Of a stretch of 64,000 nucleotides of DNA, positions 1 through 9,859 are shown one piece after another; positions within the stretch are counted from its first letter, which is position 1, and every line of letters starts with the position of its first letter. The notes beneath the pieces were generated by a model that saw nothing but the letters and a program-made list of their open reading frames with translations, made no database searches and was not told where the DNA came from. The position numbers and the translations under genes were made by a program. Source of the DNA: Tardiphaga alba (lineage in GTDB: Bacteria; Pseudomonadota; Alphaproteobacteria; Rhizobiales; Xanthobacteraceae); assembly GCF_018279705.1 (NCBI RefSeq), contig NZ_CP036498.1:248001-312000 (forward strand), in the 5' to 3' direction.

Positions 1-588
1 ACAGCCCGCCGATCGTGTAGCTGATGATGATCAGCACGTCGGCAATCGCGAAATAGAGAATGATGTTGGCGCGGACGACCGCGGCGACGGCGGCATCGCG
101 CAGCCAGTACAGCACCACGGGCGGCCCCCGAGCTGCGCCAGTCCACCGAAGAAGCCGGCGAGACCGCCGACGCCGATCGTGACGGGGATGGTGGGCCTGC
201 CGGGATAGCGCCAGCCCGAGATGAGCAGGCCGAGCAAGGCGACGATCAGTACGACAATGCCCCAGCGCACCACCAGCGGATCGGCCCATGCAAGCGCCAT
301 GGTGCCGAGCGGCACGCCGATGAGTGCACCGAGCGAGATGATGCCGACATCGCGTTTGTCGGCTTTTCGCGCAGCGTCTGGGATAAGCGTGAGGGTGGTC
401 GAGAAATCGACCAGCAGAAGCAGCGGCGATGCGATTTTCGCGCCGACCACGCTGGAGGCCAGCGGGATGAAGATCAGCGCCGAGCCGAACCCGGAAAATC
501 CGCGGGCCAGCCCGGCGATGAATGCCGTAACGGCGATGACGGTGAGCGACGCTGTCGAGTACTGTGCGAGGCCCAGTCCGTCGATCAT
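1..588 (-). pseudogene. TauE/SafE-family permease, frameshifted and cut by the window edge
   Basis: This is the N-terminal half of a TauE/SafE (sulfite/organosulfonate exporter type) membrane permease. The first ~150 codons give hydrophobic segments and a family-like GGLAQLGG stretch. The frame is then lost at a run of five C on the + strand (125-129). Adding one base restores a reading GPPVVLYWLRDAA followed by a further membrane segment that stays open to base 1, so one base is missing relative to the expected gene. As written, the protein would be 185 residues with a nonsense tail. The ATG at 588 overlaps the pheT stop as ATGA, suggesting translational coupling. Substrate unknown. Either a young pseudogene or a sequencing error. 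Confidence 0.75.
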
Positions 589-2990
589 GCGCGCAACACG
601 CCGCCGGTCTTCTTGGTCACCTCAGCCACGATCTTGGTGGCGACCGCATCGATCTCCTGATCGGTCAGCGTCTTTTCGCGCGGCTGGATGGTCACGGCGA
701 TGGCCACCGACTTCTTGTCGTCGTCGATGCCCTTGCCTTCATAGACGTCGAACACGGTGACGGATGTCACCAGCTTCTTGTCCACGCCGGCCGCGGCCTT
801 GACGATATCGCCGGACTTCACCTTGCGATCGACGATGAAGGCGAAGTCGCGCGAGACCGGCTGGAACGCGGAGAGCTCAAGCAGCGGCTTGGCGCGGGTC
901 GCCTTCTGCTTCGCATCCGGAATGCGATCGAGGATCACTTCGAACGCCATCAGCGGGCCATCGGCACCGAGTGCTTCCAGCGTGCGCGGATGCAACTCGC
1001 CGAAATAGCCCAAAATGTTCTGCGGCCCGATCTGGATCGTGCCGGATCGGCCGGGATGCAGCCAGTCGGCGCCGCCCGGAACGATCTGCAGCGCCTGCAT
1101 CGGCGCGCCCGCGGCAGCGAGAACGGCGAAGGCATCGGCCTTGGCGTCGAGCGCGTTCGCAGCGCTGGCGCCGGTCCAGTGACGCCCGGTGCCGTGCGAG
1201 GATGCGAGACCACGGCGGACGCCGCTCGCTGCCATGAACTGATCCTGCGGGCGATCGCCTTTGAAGATCTGGCCGACTTCGAACAGCGCGAGATCGGACG
1301 AGCCGCGATGCGCATTGGCCTGGGACACGGCGATCAGGCCGGGCAGCAGGCTCGGCCGCATGTCGGAGAGATCGGCCGCGATGGGATTGGCCAGCGCGAG
1401 CTCCGGCTTGCCGCCGCCGAACACTTCGGCATGTGGCTTCGAGATGAACGACCAGGTCACAGCCTCAACCAGACCATGGGCTGCGAGCCCGCGTTTGGCG
1501 CGGCGGGTGCGCTGCTGGATCTGGGTCAGCACCGGCTTGCGCTGAGCGTCACCGCGCGGGAACGGCGTCAGCGGCACCTTATCGACGCCGACAATGCGCA
1601 TGATTTCTTCGACGATGTCGGCTTTGCCCGTGACATCCATACGCCATGACGGCACCGCGACCTTCACCACGGGGCCGTTGCCGGCGACGGAGAAGCCGAG
1701 CCGATTGAGGATCATCCGCATTTCCGGAAACGGCACGTCGATAGCGGCGAGGCGCTTCACTTCCGCAATCGGGAAATCGATGAGACGATCGTCGCCGTAG
1801 CTCTTGCCGACGACGATGCTTTCCGACGGCGTGCCGCCGCACAGCTCCATGACGAGCTTGGTTGCGAGTTCGAGGCCGGGCACCATGAAGACGGGATCGA
1901 CGCCGCGCTCGAAGCGATAGCGCGCATCCGAATTGATGCCGAGCTTGCGGCCGGTCTGCGCGATGTTGATCTCGTTCCACAGCGCGGATTCGATCAGCAC
2001 GTCGGTGGTGTCGTCGGAGCAGCCGGATGCTTCGCCACCCATGATGCCGGCCAGCGATTCGACGCCGTGCTCATCGGCGATGACGCAGATCTTGTCGTCG
2101 AGCTTGTAGGTCTTGCCGTCGAGCGCGAGCAGCGTCTCGCCATCCCTGGCGCGGCGGACGACGAGGTCGCCCTTCACCTTGGCGGCGTCGAACACGTGTA
2201 GCGGGCGTGCGCGGTCAAAGGTCAGGTAGTTGGTGATGTCCACCAGCGCATTGATCGGGCGCAGGCCGATGGAGGTCAGCTTCTTCTGCAGCCATTCCGG
2301 CGACGGGCCGTTCTTGACACCGCGCACGAGGCGGAGCGCAAAGCCCGGGCAGAGCTTGCTGTCTTCGACCGTCACCTTCACCGGGCAAGGGAATTCGCCC
2401 TTGATCGGCTTGATGCCGGGATTCTTGAAGGTGCCCATATCGGCAGCCGCGAGATCGCGCGCGATGCCGGTGACGCCGGTGCAATCCTGGCGGTTTGGCG
2501 TCAGGTTGATCTCGATGACGGGATCGCCGAGCTTGGCCCAGTCCGGATACACCGCGCCAACCGGCGCGTCAGTTGGCAGCTCGATGATGCCGTCGATCGC
2601 ATCGGGCAGGCCGAGTTCATCGGCCGAGCACAGCATGCCCTGGCTCTCGACGCCGCGGATATTGCCGAGGCCGATGGTGAAATCCTTGCCCGGAATGTAG
2701 GTGCCGGGGCGGGCGAGCACGGTCTTCAGACCCGCGCGCGCATTCGGCGCGCCGCAGACGATCTGCAGCGGCTTGTCCTCACCGGCATTGACGGTGCAGA
2801 CGCGCAGGCGGTCGGCATTCGGATGCTGCACGGCTTCGACGATCTCGGCGATCGTGAACGGCGCCAGCAGCTTTGCCTTGTCCTCGATATGCTCGACCTC
2901 AAGCCCGATCATGGTGAGCTTTTCGCTCAGCTGATCCAGCGTCGCGTCGGTGTCGAGATGATCCTTCAGCCAGGAGAGGGAGAATTTCAC
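585..2990 (-). CDS. pheT: Phenylalanine--tRNA ligase beta subunit
   Basis: The beta subunit of the cytosolic alpha2-beta2 phenylalanyl-tRNA synthetase. It carries the tRNA-binding and editing domains that support charging of tRNA-Phe. The 801 residues are the usual bacterial length. An OB-fold EMAP-like tRNA-binding domain lies near residues 40-150 ([10 protein letters not shown]), B3/B4 editing and B5 domains fill the middle, and a ferredoxin-like anticodon-binding domain ends the protein ([16 protein letters not shown]). Its start overlaps the pheS stop by 4 bases and its own stop overlaps the next ATG, so the run rpmI-rplT-pheS-pheT-permease reads as one transcription unit. Confidence 0.97.
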   Translation of the reverse strand: MKFSLSWLKDHLDTDATLDQLSEKLTMIGLEVEHIEDKAKLLAPFTIAEIVEAVQHPNADRLRVCTVNAGEDKPLQIVCGAPNARAGLKTVLARPGTYIPGKDFTIGLGNIRGVESQGMLCSADELGLPDAIDGIIELPTDAPVGAVYPDWAKLGDPVIEINLTPNRQDCTGVTGIARDLAAADMGTFKNPGIKPIKGEFPCPVKVTVEDSKLCPGFALRLVRGVKNGPSPEWLQKKLTSIGLRPINALVDITNYLTFDRARPLHVFDAAKVKGDLVVRRARDGETLLALDGKTYKLDDKICVIADEHGVESLAGIMGGEASGCSDDTTDVLIESALWNEINIAQTGRKLGINSDARYRFERGVDPVFMVPGLELATKLVMELCGGTPSESIVVGKSYGDDRLIDFPIAEVKRLAAIDVPFPEMRMILNRLGFSVAGNGPVVKVAVPSWRMDVTGKADIVEEIMRIVGVDKVPLTPFPRGDAQRKPVLTQIQQRTRRAKRGLAAHGLVEAVTWSFISKPHAEVFGGGKPELALANPIAADLSDMRPSLLPGLIAVSQANAHRGSSDLALFEVGQIFKGDRPQDQFMAASGVRRGLASSHGTGRHWTGASAANALDAKADAFAVLAAAGAPMQALQIVPGGADWLHPGRSGTIQIGPQNILGYFGELHPRTLEALGADGPLMAFEVILDRIPDAKQKATRAKPLLELSAFQPVSRDFAFIVDRKVKSGDIVKAAAGVDKKLVTSVTVFDVYEGKGIDDDKKSVAIAVTIQPREKTLTDQEIDAVATKIVAEVTKKTGGVLRA

Positions 2991-4069
2991 GTGCTCAGTC
3001 CTCCGGCCAGAGTCGGCATTTCAAGCGGCTTGAAGCCATAGTGATTCAGCCAGCGCACGTCGCCTTCGAACAGCTGGCGCAGGTCGGCCATGCCGTATTT
3101 CAGCATCGCGATGCGGTCGATGCCCATGCCCCAGGCAAAGCCTTGATACACATCGGGATCGATGTCGCAGGCGCGCAGCACATTCGGATGCACCATGCCG
3201 CAGCCGAGAATTTCCAGCCAATCCTCGCCTTCACCGAAACGGATCTCGTTCTTGTCGCGGCGGCACTGGATATCGACTTCCAGCGACGGCTCGGTGAACG
3301 GGAAGAAGGACGGACGGAAGCGCATATTGACGTGATCGACCTCAAAGAACGCCTTGCAGAATTCCTGCAGGATCCATTTGAGGTGGCCGAGATGCGAGGT
3401 CTTGTCGATGACGAGGCCTTCGACCTGATGGAACATCGGCGTGTGCGTCTGGTCGGAGTCGCTGCGATAGGTGCGGCCCGGGCAGATCACGCGAATGGGC
3501 GGCTTCTGGCTCAGCATGGTGCGCACCTGCACCGGTGAGGTGTGGGTCCGCAGCAGCAGACGCGACCCGTCTTCCTTCGGATTGAAGTAGAAGGTGTCGT
3601 GCATCTCGCGGGCCGGATGCCCTTCCGGGAAATTCAGTTTGGTGAAGTTGTAGTCGTCGGTCTCGATGTCCGGACCTTCGGCGACGGCAAAACCCATATC
3701 GGCGAAGATCGTCGTCAGCTCGTCCCAGGTCTGGCTCAGCGGATGCACGCGGCCAAGTTCGGCCGGGTTTTCACGCAGCGGCAGGGTGACATCGATGGTC
3801 TCGGAAGCGAGGCGCGCATCCAGCGCGGCCGACTTCAGCACGTCGCGGCGCGCGGTCAGCGCCTGCGTCACGGCCTCTTTGGCGAGATTGATCGCAGCAC
3901 CCTCGGTCTTGCGCTCGTCCGGCGTCATCTTGCCGAGTGTCGCGAGCAGCGCGGAGATCGAGCCCTTCTTGCCGAGCGCGCCGACGCGCACGGCTTCGAG
4001 TGCGGCTTCGTCGGATGCGCCGGCGATATCGGCCAGGATCTGGGTTTGGAGCGTCGTCAGGTCGGACAT
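2987..4069 (-). CDS. pheS: Phenylalanine--tRNA ligase alpha subunit
   Basis: The catalytic alpha subunit of phenylalanyl-tRNA synthetase, a class II enzyme that forms phenylalanyl-adenylate and transfers it to tRNA-Phe. An N-terminal coiled-coil tRNA-binding arm (about 1-90) is followed by the class II core with motif 2 ([20 protein letters not shown]) and motif 3 ([13 protein letters not shown]). I place the start at the ATG at 4069, which follows a GAGG ribosome-binding site seven bases upstream; an upstream TTG at 4075 is less likely. The protein is then 360 residues. It overlaps pheT by 4 bases. Confidence 0.97.
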   Translation of the reverse strand: MSDLTTLQTQILADIAGASDEAALEAVRVGALGKKGSISALLATLGKMTPDERKTEGAAINLAKEAVTQALTARRDVLKSAALDARLASETIDVTLPLRENPAELGRVHPLSQTWDELTTIFADMGFAVAEGPDIETDDYNFTKLNFPEGHPAREMHDTFYFNPKEDGSRLLLRTHTSPVQVRTMLSQKPPIRVICPGRTYRSDSDQTHTPMFHQVEGLVIDKTSHLGHLKWILQEFCKAFFEVDHVNMRFRPSFFPFTEPSLEVDIQCRRDKNEIRFGEGEDWLEILGCGMVHPNVLRACDIDPDVYQGFAWGMGIDRIAMLKYGMADLRQLFEGDVRWLNHYGFKPLEMPTLAGGLST

Positions 4070-4173
4070 CAGCAACCTCGGTCAGAGAAGCGGGCGCTTC
4101 TCGCTGCCTTTGCCCCGAAGAAGTTCGGGTGCGCAGGTTCTACAGCACGGTTTTGCAGGGATTTAAGACGCCA

Positions 4174-4216
4174 ATGGCCGGAACAGGAGCGCTTGAAAGC
4201 GCTTCTGCCCGGCCAT
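4174..4216. repeat. Long palindromic hairpin between rplT and pheS
   Basis: An imperfect inverted repeat with 8-base outer arms (ATGGCCGG / CCGGCCAT) and an inner AGCGCTT palindrome. It resembles the GTCATGGCCGGGC repeat at 19625. A second perfect 7-base hairpin (GAGAAGC / GCTTCTC, 4085-4102) lies between it and the pheS start. Neither is followed by a T-run, so simple intrinsic termination is unlikely. mRNA processing or partial attenuation before pheST is possible. Confidence 0.6.
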
Positions 4217-4249
4217 GACAATGTCGATAGATCCGCGGGAGCGGAAAGC

Positions 4250-4609
4250 TTAGGCAGCCAGAGCAGCCTTGGCCTTCTCAGCGATCGCGTTGAACGCCGC
4301 CGGTTCGTTGATCGCGAGATCAGACAGAACCTTGCGGTCGACAGTGATGCCGGACTTGGCAAGACCGTTGATAAACACGCTGTAGGTCATGCCGAGCGGA
4401 CGGACGGCAGCGTTGAGGCGCTGGATCCAGAGGGCGCGGAACGTACGCTTCTTGCGCTTGCGATCGCGGAACGCATATTGGCCGGCCTTGTCGACGGCGG
4501 CCTTTGCGGCGCGGATGGTGTTCTTGCGACGACCGCGGAAACCCTTGGCGGCCTTGTAGACTTTCTTGTGCTTGGCATGAGCCGTCACACCGCGTTTAAC
4601 GCGAGCCAT
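4250..4609 (-). CDS. rplT: 50S ribosomal protein L20
   Basis: Ribosomal protein L20, an early 23S rRNA-binding assembly protein of the large subunit. The 119-residue product has the family's basic N-terminal extension ([23 protein letters not shown]) and conserved globular half ([21 protein letters not shown]). It lies 70 bases after rpmI, in the standard order rpmI-rplT-pheS-pheT. In several bacteria L20 represses its own operon by binding the leader mRNA. A leader hairpin here is listed separately. Confidence 0.98.
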   Translation of the reverse strand: MARVKRGVTAHAKHKKVYKAAKGFRGRRKNTIRAAKAAVDKAGQYAFRDRKRKKRTFRALWIQRLNAAVRPLGMTYSVFINGLAKSGITVDRKVLSDLAINEPAAFNAIAEKAKAALAA

Positions 4610-4679
4610 GACTGATCTCCTTCATCTGAAATAACAAAAGGGGGTGAATGCACCGCGCTCAGGGCGCAGTGGCAGGGGA

Positions 4680-4880
4680 TCAGGCGTTTGGCAGGAAGTA
4701 CTGCTTGATATTGTCGCCGTCGGTCTTGAACAGCACGCGGGTGCCGCGGAGCTGACGAATCTGCTTCTTCGTCCGCTTGATCATACCGTGGCGCTTACCG
4801 GCATGGGCCGACACAACTTTGCCGGTGCCGGTGACTTTGAAGCGCTTTTTAGCGCCCGACTTGGTCTTCAACTTGGGCAT
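4680..4880 (-). CDS. rpmI: 50S ribosomal protein L35
   Basis: Ribosomal protein L35, 66 residues and highly basic ([36 protein letters not shown]). The open frame extends 8 codons further upstream, but the ATG at 4880 is preceded by a good GGAGAG ribosome-binding site and begins with the universal MPKLKTK. It is the first gene of the minus-strand unit that continues through rplT and pheST. infC is separated from it by 600 bases and its own terminator. Confidence 0.97.
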   Translation of the reverse strand: MPKLKTKSGAKKRFKVTGTGKVVSAHAGKRHGMIKRTKKQIRQLRGTRVLFKTDGDNIKQYFLPNA

Positions 4881-4902
4881 TTTGCTCTCCTCTAGCCACG
4901 CC

Positions 4903-4920
4903 AAAAACGCCCCGAGGGCG
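4903..4920 (-). terminator. Terminator-like hairpin in the rpmI leader (possible attenuator)
   Basis: Read on the minus strand, CGCCC - TCG - GGGCG is followed directly by TTTTT, ending 22 bases before the rpmI ATG. A short GC stem with a T-run is what an intrinsic terminator looks like, here on the same strand as rpmI and inside its leader. It could attenuate the ribosomal/pheST unit or end a transcript from upstream. The stem is only five pairs, so chance is not excluded. The rest of 4921-5189 shows nothing I can name. Confidence 0.4.
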
Positions 4921-5189
4921 CTGCGTCAGCCGAAAATGCTCGTTAGAGCGTTGATTGTGCTCGATTATTTCCGGAATGAAATAGATCGTCACGGACGTCG
5001 CCACGGCAGCCCTTGATCAGCCGGTCGACGAAGGCTGGGCTTATGGCAGAGATGCGACAGCTTGGCAACGTTTAACGCGTCGCAATCTTTTGGCGGAACC
5101 ATGGCGAGAAAACGCGGTTCAAGACTGGCCGACTCGGCTATGCATGCCTATCTGCTGCGAAGCATCCGATCATTGAAAGGACAACAAAA

Positions 5190-5336
5190 ATGGTCCGCAA
5201 TCGACGTACCGCCGCTCGCGCGGTCGCCATCCAGCAAGAATCCGCCGCGCAAGCCGCAGCCGGCTGGCTGTTCGTGGCTGCCGGCCTCGCCGCCGTGACG
5301 GCGCTCGCCGGGGCGCTGTCCTTCGTTCTGGGCTGA
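5190..5336 (+). CDS. Small single-pass membrane protein, unknown function
   Basis: A 48-residue open frame in the gap between rpmI and infC, on the opposite strand to both. A GAAAGG ribosome-binding motif sits nine bases before the ATG. The N-terminus is basic (MVRNRRTAARAVAIQ) and is followed by one hydrophobic segment (residues ~25-47, GWLFVAAGLAAVTALAGA) with no soluble domain after it. The layout suggests a small inner-membrane protein with its N-terminus inside. I do not recognise a family. A palindromic repeat begins 5 bases after its stop. Confidence 0.5.
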   Translation: MVRNRRTAARAVAIQQESAAQAAAGWLFVAAGLAAVTALAGALSFVLG

Positions 5337-5340
5337 GTCC

Positions 5341-5430
5341 CGTAGCCCGGATGGAGCGCAGCGCAATCCGGGAACAAGACATTCCGCAATTCGCCGGTCC
5401 CCGGATTACGCTTCGCTTCATCCGGGCTAC
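5341..5430. repeat. Palindromic repeat, family A (copy 1 of 5)
   Basis: About 90 bases that start GTAGCCCGGATGGAGCG and end in the near-complement CATCCGGGCTAC, with a CCGGTCCCCGGATT core. Copies recur at 7121, 21714, 44891 and 60594, always between genes. This is a REP/MITE-like interspersed palindrome. It lies between the 48-residue ORF and the infC terminator. Confidence 0.9.
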
Positions 5431-5432
5431 AA

Positions 5433-5462
5433 CAAAGAAAAGGCCCGCCAAAATGACGGGCC
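5433..5462 (-). terminator. Intrinsic terminator of infC
   Basis: Read on the minus strand, GGCCCGTC - ATTTT - GGCGGGCC (8 pairs, one G-U) is followed by TTTTCTTT. It lies 27 bases after the infC stop, so infC is transcribed separately from rpmI-rplT here. Confidence 0.85.
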
Positions 5463-5488
5463 GAAATCTCAAATAGATCTGATCGCGT

Positions 5489-6028
<540 letters not shown>

Positions 6029-6322
6029 GGGATATTCTCCAAGGTTGTGATGGAAGGCGGCATTTTGTCGGAATACGGCGTTTTGAGCAAGCAAACTCAC
6101 GCAACGCGGCGCCAGATCGCTTAAATACGCGGCATTTACGCCACGCCGGACCCGACAATCGTCCGCCAACCGGACGCAGCCCACATAGAGCGCCGCGGCC
6201 TGTTCCGCAAGCACCAGTTCCGTTCGGAAACGCCGCACCGGCATCGACGTTCCCTGAAAAGTTGACGCCCCGCATCTGCTCCCGCAAACACGGCCGCAGT
6301 TCCAGCAGGATGGAGATCGTCC

Positions 6323-7105
6323 ATGAGCACGGCGATGGCGCCTGATCCCAGTTTCATCACCGTCGGCAGCGGCGAAGCCAGCCGGCAGATCGCCATGCGC
6401 GTACGCGAAGGCGCCGCGCCCGGCGTTTTCTGGATGAGCGGTTTCAAATCCGACATGCAGGGCGGAAAAGCCGTCGCGCTGGACGAATGGGCCGCGCAGC
6501 ACGGCCGTGCCTGCGTGCGGTTCGATTATTCAGGCCACGGCGAATCCGGCGGCGATTTCGCTGACGGCACCATCGGCGACTGGCTCGAGGATGGCCTCGC
6601 CGCCTTCGACGCCGCCTGTCAGGGTCCGCAGATCGTGGTCGGCTCGTCCATGGGCGGCTGGATGGCCCTGCTATTGGCGCGGGCCATCGCCGGGCGCGGC
6701 AAGGCCGGCCGTGCCTCGCTGCGCGCTTTGGTGCTGATCGCGCCGGCGCCGGATTTTACCGAAGAGCTGATGTGGAAGCAGTTTTCGCCGGATATCCGGG
6801 CGGAGATCGAGACCACCGGGCAGTGGCTGCGGCCGTCGGAATACGGCGATCCCTATCCGATCACCCGGCGACTGATCGAGGAAGGCCGCAACCATCTCCT
6901 GCTCGGCGGCTCTATCGATGTCGGTTGCCCCGTGCGGATTCTGCAGGGCCGGCAGGATCCTGATGTGCCGTGGCAGCACGCATTCCGGCTGGCCGAACGG
7001 CTGCCAGCCGAGGATGTTGTGCTGACCATGATCCAGGACGGCGATCATCGCCTGTCACGCCCGCAGGATATCGGGCGGCTGCTGGCGACGGTGGCGGAGT
7101 TCTGA
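6323..7105 (+). CDS. Alpha/beta hydrolase
   Basis: A 260-residue serine hydrolase of the alpha/beta fold without a signal peptide. The nucleophile elbow is GSSMGG (Ser109), the acid is probably Asp212 or Asp214 in GRQDPDVPW, and the base is His242 (DGDHRLS). [12 protein letters not shown] supplies the strand and loop before the nucleophile. The short lid and these motifs resemble small thioesterase/acylesterase-type hydrolases (ABHD10-like). The substrate cannot be read from the sequence. It is divergent from infC and followed by a family A repeat. Confidence 0.85.
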   Translation: MSTAMAPDPSFITVGSGEASRQIAMRVREGAAPGVFWMSGFKSDMQGGKAVALDEWAAQHGRACVRFDYSGHGESGGDFADGTIGDWLEDGLAAFDAACQGPQIVVGSSMGGWMALLLARAIAGRGKAGRASLRALVLIAPAPDFTEELMWKQFSPDIRAEIETTGQWLRPSEYGDPYPITRRLIEEGRNHLLLGGSIDVGCPVRILQGRQDPDVPWQHAFRLAERLPAEDVVLTMIQDGDHRLSRPQDIGRLLATVAEF

Positions 7106-7120
7106 GGCGGTCGTAGAGGC

Positions 7121-7242
7121 CGTAGCCCGGGTGGAGCCAACGGGTCGCGCGAAGCGCGCCCGATGATAAACTCCGCGTAACCCGGGGACCGGCGTTTCTG
7201 GCTCTGCTGTCCCCGGATTGCGCTGCGCTCCATCCGGGCTAC
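7121..7242. repeat. Palindromic repeat, family A (copy 2, with insertion)
   Basis: It has the same ends as the 5341 copy (GTAGCCCGGGTGGAGC ... CATCCGGGCTAC), with about 30 extra bases in the left half (CGCGAAGCGCGCCCGATGAT region). It lies between the hydrolase stop and the NTF2-like gene. Confidence 0.85.
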
Positions 7243-7273
7243 AAGACCCCAACAAAAACTAGGGAGACACGCC

Positions 7274-7738
7274 ATGGATGCGACCGCGATGCTGCGGACG
7301 TTCTGCACATCCGTCGAAACACGCGACGGCAAGGCTTTCGCCAATCTTTTTACCGAAGACGGCGTCTATCACGACGTGTTCTACGGCGCCTTCGCAGGTC
7401 GCGCGAAAATTGCGGACATGATCGACCATCATTTCTACGAGACCGCCGAAGATTTCCGCTGGGACATGCATGATCCCGTCAGCAACGGCAGCACGCTCTA
7501 TGCGCGCTACACGTTCAGCTATCGCTCCAAATTGCCGGAAGCGAATGGCAAGCGGGCAATGTTCGAGGGCGTCGCCATCATGACGCTGCGGGACGGGCTC
7601 ATCGTGAGCTATCAGGAAGTCGCAAACACGGCGCCGGCCTTTGTCGATCTGAATTTCGCGCCGGAGCGGATCGCGAAGATTGTCGGCAAGCAGGGCGCTG
7701 CGCTTAAAGCGCGGGAAGAGATGCGGCGGCACCTGTAG
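7274..7738 (+). CDS. NTF2-like (SnoaL-type) protein
   Basis: A 154-residue cone-fold protein of the NTF2/SnoaL superfamily. It shows the alpha-helical start (LRTFCTSVETRDGKAFANLF), TEDGVYHDVFYG, a middle helix region (IADMIDHHFYETAEDFRW) and the terminal strands (MFEGVAIMTLRDGLIVSYQE). Members are cyclases, isomerases or small-ligand binders; nothing here fixes which. An AGGGAGA ribosome-binding site precedes the ATG. Its TAG stop lies inside the palindromic repeat that separates it from queG. Confidence 0.8.
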   Translation: MDATAMLRTFCTSVETRDGKAFANLFTEDGVYHDVFYGAFAGRAKIADMIDHHFYETAEDFRWDMHDPVSNGSTLYARYTFSYRSKLPEANGKRAMFEGVAIMTLRDGLIVSYQEVANTAPAFVDLNFAPERIAKIVGKQGAALKAREEMRRHL

Positions 7739-7822
7739 GGTGGGCAAAGGCGCTCTTGCGCCGTGCCCACCATCAAGTGCCTTGCGGGAAATGGTGGGCA
7801 CGCTTCGCTTTGCCCACCCTAC
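7735..7822. repeat. Palindromic repeat (family E) holding both flanking stop codons
   Basis: An 88-base near-palindrome with ends GTAGGGTGGGCAAAG and CTTTGCCCACCCTAC and an internal TGCCCACCAT / ATGGTGGGCA pair. The first TAG (7736-7738) is the stop of the NTF2-like gene. The last CTA (7819-7821) is the TAG stop of queG on the other strand. Confidence 0.9.
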
Positions 7823-8958
7823 AGGCCGTGCCACTCAGCGCGAACGGTGTCGTCGCTTTCTATATCGATCGCGGCGGCACGGAGCTCGGCGAATCTCTCT
7901 ACTGACTGCAGTTGTGACAGCGCCCAAACTGCTGCTCCACGCACCAGCGGGCTCTCGTCATCCAGCAGCTGCTTCGCATCGTCGATCAGCGCCGCATCCC
8001 CCGAATTGCCGATCGCGATCAGCACATTGCGCACGAAGCGATTGCGGCCGATGCGCTTCACTGGCGATTTGGTGAATAGCGCGCGAAATGCGGGGTCATC
8101 CAGTTTCGACAGTTCGGCCAGCGTTGGCGCCCGCAATTCATCACGGGCCGCGAGTTTTGTCTCACGGCCTTCCTGCGCAAACTTGTTCCACGGGCACGCC
8201 GCCAGGCAATCGTCGCAGCCATAGATGCGGTTGCCCATTGGTTTGCGGAATTCGTGCGGGATCGGCCCTTTGTGCTCGATGGTGAGATAGGAAATGCAGC
8301 GGCGTGCATCCAGACGATAGGGCGCGATGAATGCCGAGGTCGGGCAGCTGTCGAGGCATGATCGGCAGGAGCCGCATCGATCGGTGATCGGCTCGTCGCG
8401 TGGCAGCTCCAGCGTCGTGAAGATGGCGCCGAGAAACAGCCACGAGCCGAACTCGCGCGACACCATATTGGTGTGCTTGCCCTGCCAGCCCAATCCCGCT
8501 GCTGACGCCAGCGGTTTTTCCATCACCGCTGCCGTATCGACGAACACTTTCACTTCACCGCCGGCTTCGGCAATCAGCCAGCGGGCGAGCTGCTTGAGGC
8601 GCTTCTTGATCAGGTCGTGATAATCGTCGCCGCGGGCATAGACCGAGATGGCAGCGCTTGATCGTTCGGCAAGGATCGCCATCGGATTCTCGTCCGGCCC
8701 GTAATTCATGCCGAGCATGATCACCGAGCGGACGTCCTGCCACATCACTTTCGGATCGGCGCGCCGACCGGGGTTGTCGGCCAGCCATTCCATCTCACCA
8801 TGTGCGCCGGCCTCCAGGAAGGCTTCCAGATTCACGCGGGCGCCGTCGATGGCGGAAGGGTCGGTAATGCCGATGGAATCGAAGCCGAGCATCCGTGCTT
8901 CGTGCGCGAGCCGGTCCTTCAAATCGGCAGGGAGAGGCGTTGCGCCGTCAGCGCTCAG
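7819..8958 (-). CDS. queG: Epoxyqueuosine reductase
   Basis: QueG reduces epoxyqueuosine to queuosine, the last step of wobble-base modification in GUN-anticodon tRNAs, using cobalamin and two 4Fe-4S clusters. Both cluster motifs are present ([12 protein letters not shown] and [12 protein letters not shown]), followed by a HEAT-like C-terminus ([20 protein letters not shown]). The start is unclear. There is no ATG near the expected N-terminus. CTG at 8958 would overlap the fzlA stop as CTGA, TTG at 8922 gives [16 protein letters not shown], and neither has a strong ribosome-binding site. I give the longer option. Confidence 0.9.
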   Translation of the reverse strand: MSADGATPLPADLKDRLAHEARMLGFDSIGITDPSAIDGARVNLEAFLEAGAHGEMEWLADNPGRRADPKVMWQDVRSVIMLGMNYGPDENPMAILAERSSAAISVYARGDDYHDLIKKRLKQLARWLIAEAGGEVKVFVDTAAVMEKPLASAAGLGWQGKHTNMVSREFGSWLFLGAIFTTLELPRDEPITDRCGSCRSCLDSCPTSAFIAPYRLDARRCISYLTIEHKGPIPHEFRKPMGNRIYGCDDCLAACPWNKFAQEGRETKLAARDELRAPTLAELSKLDDPAFRALFTKSPVKRIGRNRFVRNVLIAIGNSGDAALIDDAKQLLDDESPLVRGAAVWALSQLQSVERFAELRAAAIDIESDDTVRAEWHGL

Positions 8959-9647
8959 AAATCGAGATCCACATAGGTCCGCGAGGCCGGCACGCCCGCC
9001 AGCCACTCGCTCAGCAGCGGTCGGAACGACGGACGCGACTTGATCCGTGCGTACCAGGCCTTCGCTGCGTCGTCCTCGCTCCATGGCACATCGCCCAGAT
9101 AGTCGATCGCCGACAGATGCGCTGCCGCGACCAGATCCGCATAGCTCAGCCGATCGCCGGCCAGGAAGTTTCTCGTCCGCGCCAGCCAGCCGATATAGGC
9201 CAGATGATAGCGCACATTGGCGTTGGCTGCGCGAATCACGTCCATCGAGGGGGCACCGCCGCCGATATCCTCGCTCATGAAGCGCTTATAGATACGTTCG
9301 GTGACGAGAGGGCCAGAGGCCTCCTCGAAGAATTTCTCGTTGAACCAGGCCATCAGGCGGCGCACTTCGATGCGCTCGGCCATGGAGGTCGGCAGCAGCC
9401 GCCGGTCCTTCACGTCGTGACCATGCACTTCGTCGATATATTCGGCGATGATGCTGGCGCCGGGAATCGGCGGCGTGTCCTCGGCGACAAGTACCGGCGT
9501 GGTTCCCGCAGGATTGAGCTTCAAGAAATCTTCACGCCGATCCCATGGACGCTCATCCACCAGCGTCAAGTCCAGGCCATATTCGCCAAGAACAAGACGC
9601 ACGAAGCGCGAATGCGGACAGAAGGCGTGATGATAGAGCGTGTACAT
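8955..9647 (-). CDS. fzlA: GST-like protein, probable FtsZ-binding FzlA
   Basis: A 230-residue glutathione-S-transferase fold: N-terminal thioredoxin-like domain ([33 protein letters not shown]) and C-terminal helical domain ([38 protein letters not shown]). The length, the ERPWDRRE segment and the acidic C-terminal tail ending VDLDF fit FzlA, the alphaproteobacterial GST homologue that binds and curves FtsZ filaments and is not a detoxifying enzyme. An ordinary GST cannot be excluded by eye. It is directly upstream of queG and overlaps its likely start. Confidence 0.75.
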   Translation of the reverse strand: MYTLYHHAFCPHSRFVRLVLGEYGLDLTLVDERPWDRREDFLKLNPAGTTPVLVAEDTPPIPGASIIAEYIDEVHGHDVKDRRLLPTSMAERIEVRRLMAWFNEKFFEEASGPLVTERIYKRFMSEDIGGGAPSMDVIRAANANVRYHLAYIGWLARTRNFLAGDRLSYADLVAAAHLSAIDYLGDVPWSEDDAAKAWYARIKSRPSFRPLLSEWLAGVPASRTYVDLDF

Positions 9648-9859
9648 GCGGGCCTTGATCTTGAAGCGCCTTGGTTAAGGAAACGGCGTTAACAAAGCGT
9701 CTCGGGCGTGATGGTATAAATGCGTCGTGAGGCGCGCCAAACTAGCGAAGCGTGCATGAGAGGCAAGGCGCGATTGCAGGCTTTTTGCGATTGCAGCAAT
9801 GCAGCGAATAGGCGAGAAGAACCCGGCTTTTTGAGGCCGCCAGTGAGGACGACAAGCCG

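Noticed and set aside
564..1649. Long plus-strand ORF opposite pheT (361 codons), and similar long antisense ORFs opposite dnaK, kdpB, kdpD, HpaB and rpsA
   Set aside because: These are antisense shadows of conserved genes in GC-rich DNA; the translations are Arg/His/Gly-rich without domain features.
5062..5298. Plus-strand ORF upstream of and overlapping the 48-residue small protein
   Set aside because: No ribosome-binding site fits its start and its end is Pro/Ser-rich shadow sequence; the 48-residue frame in another register is better supported.
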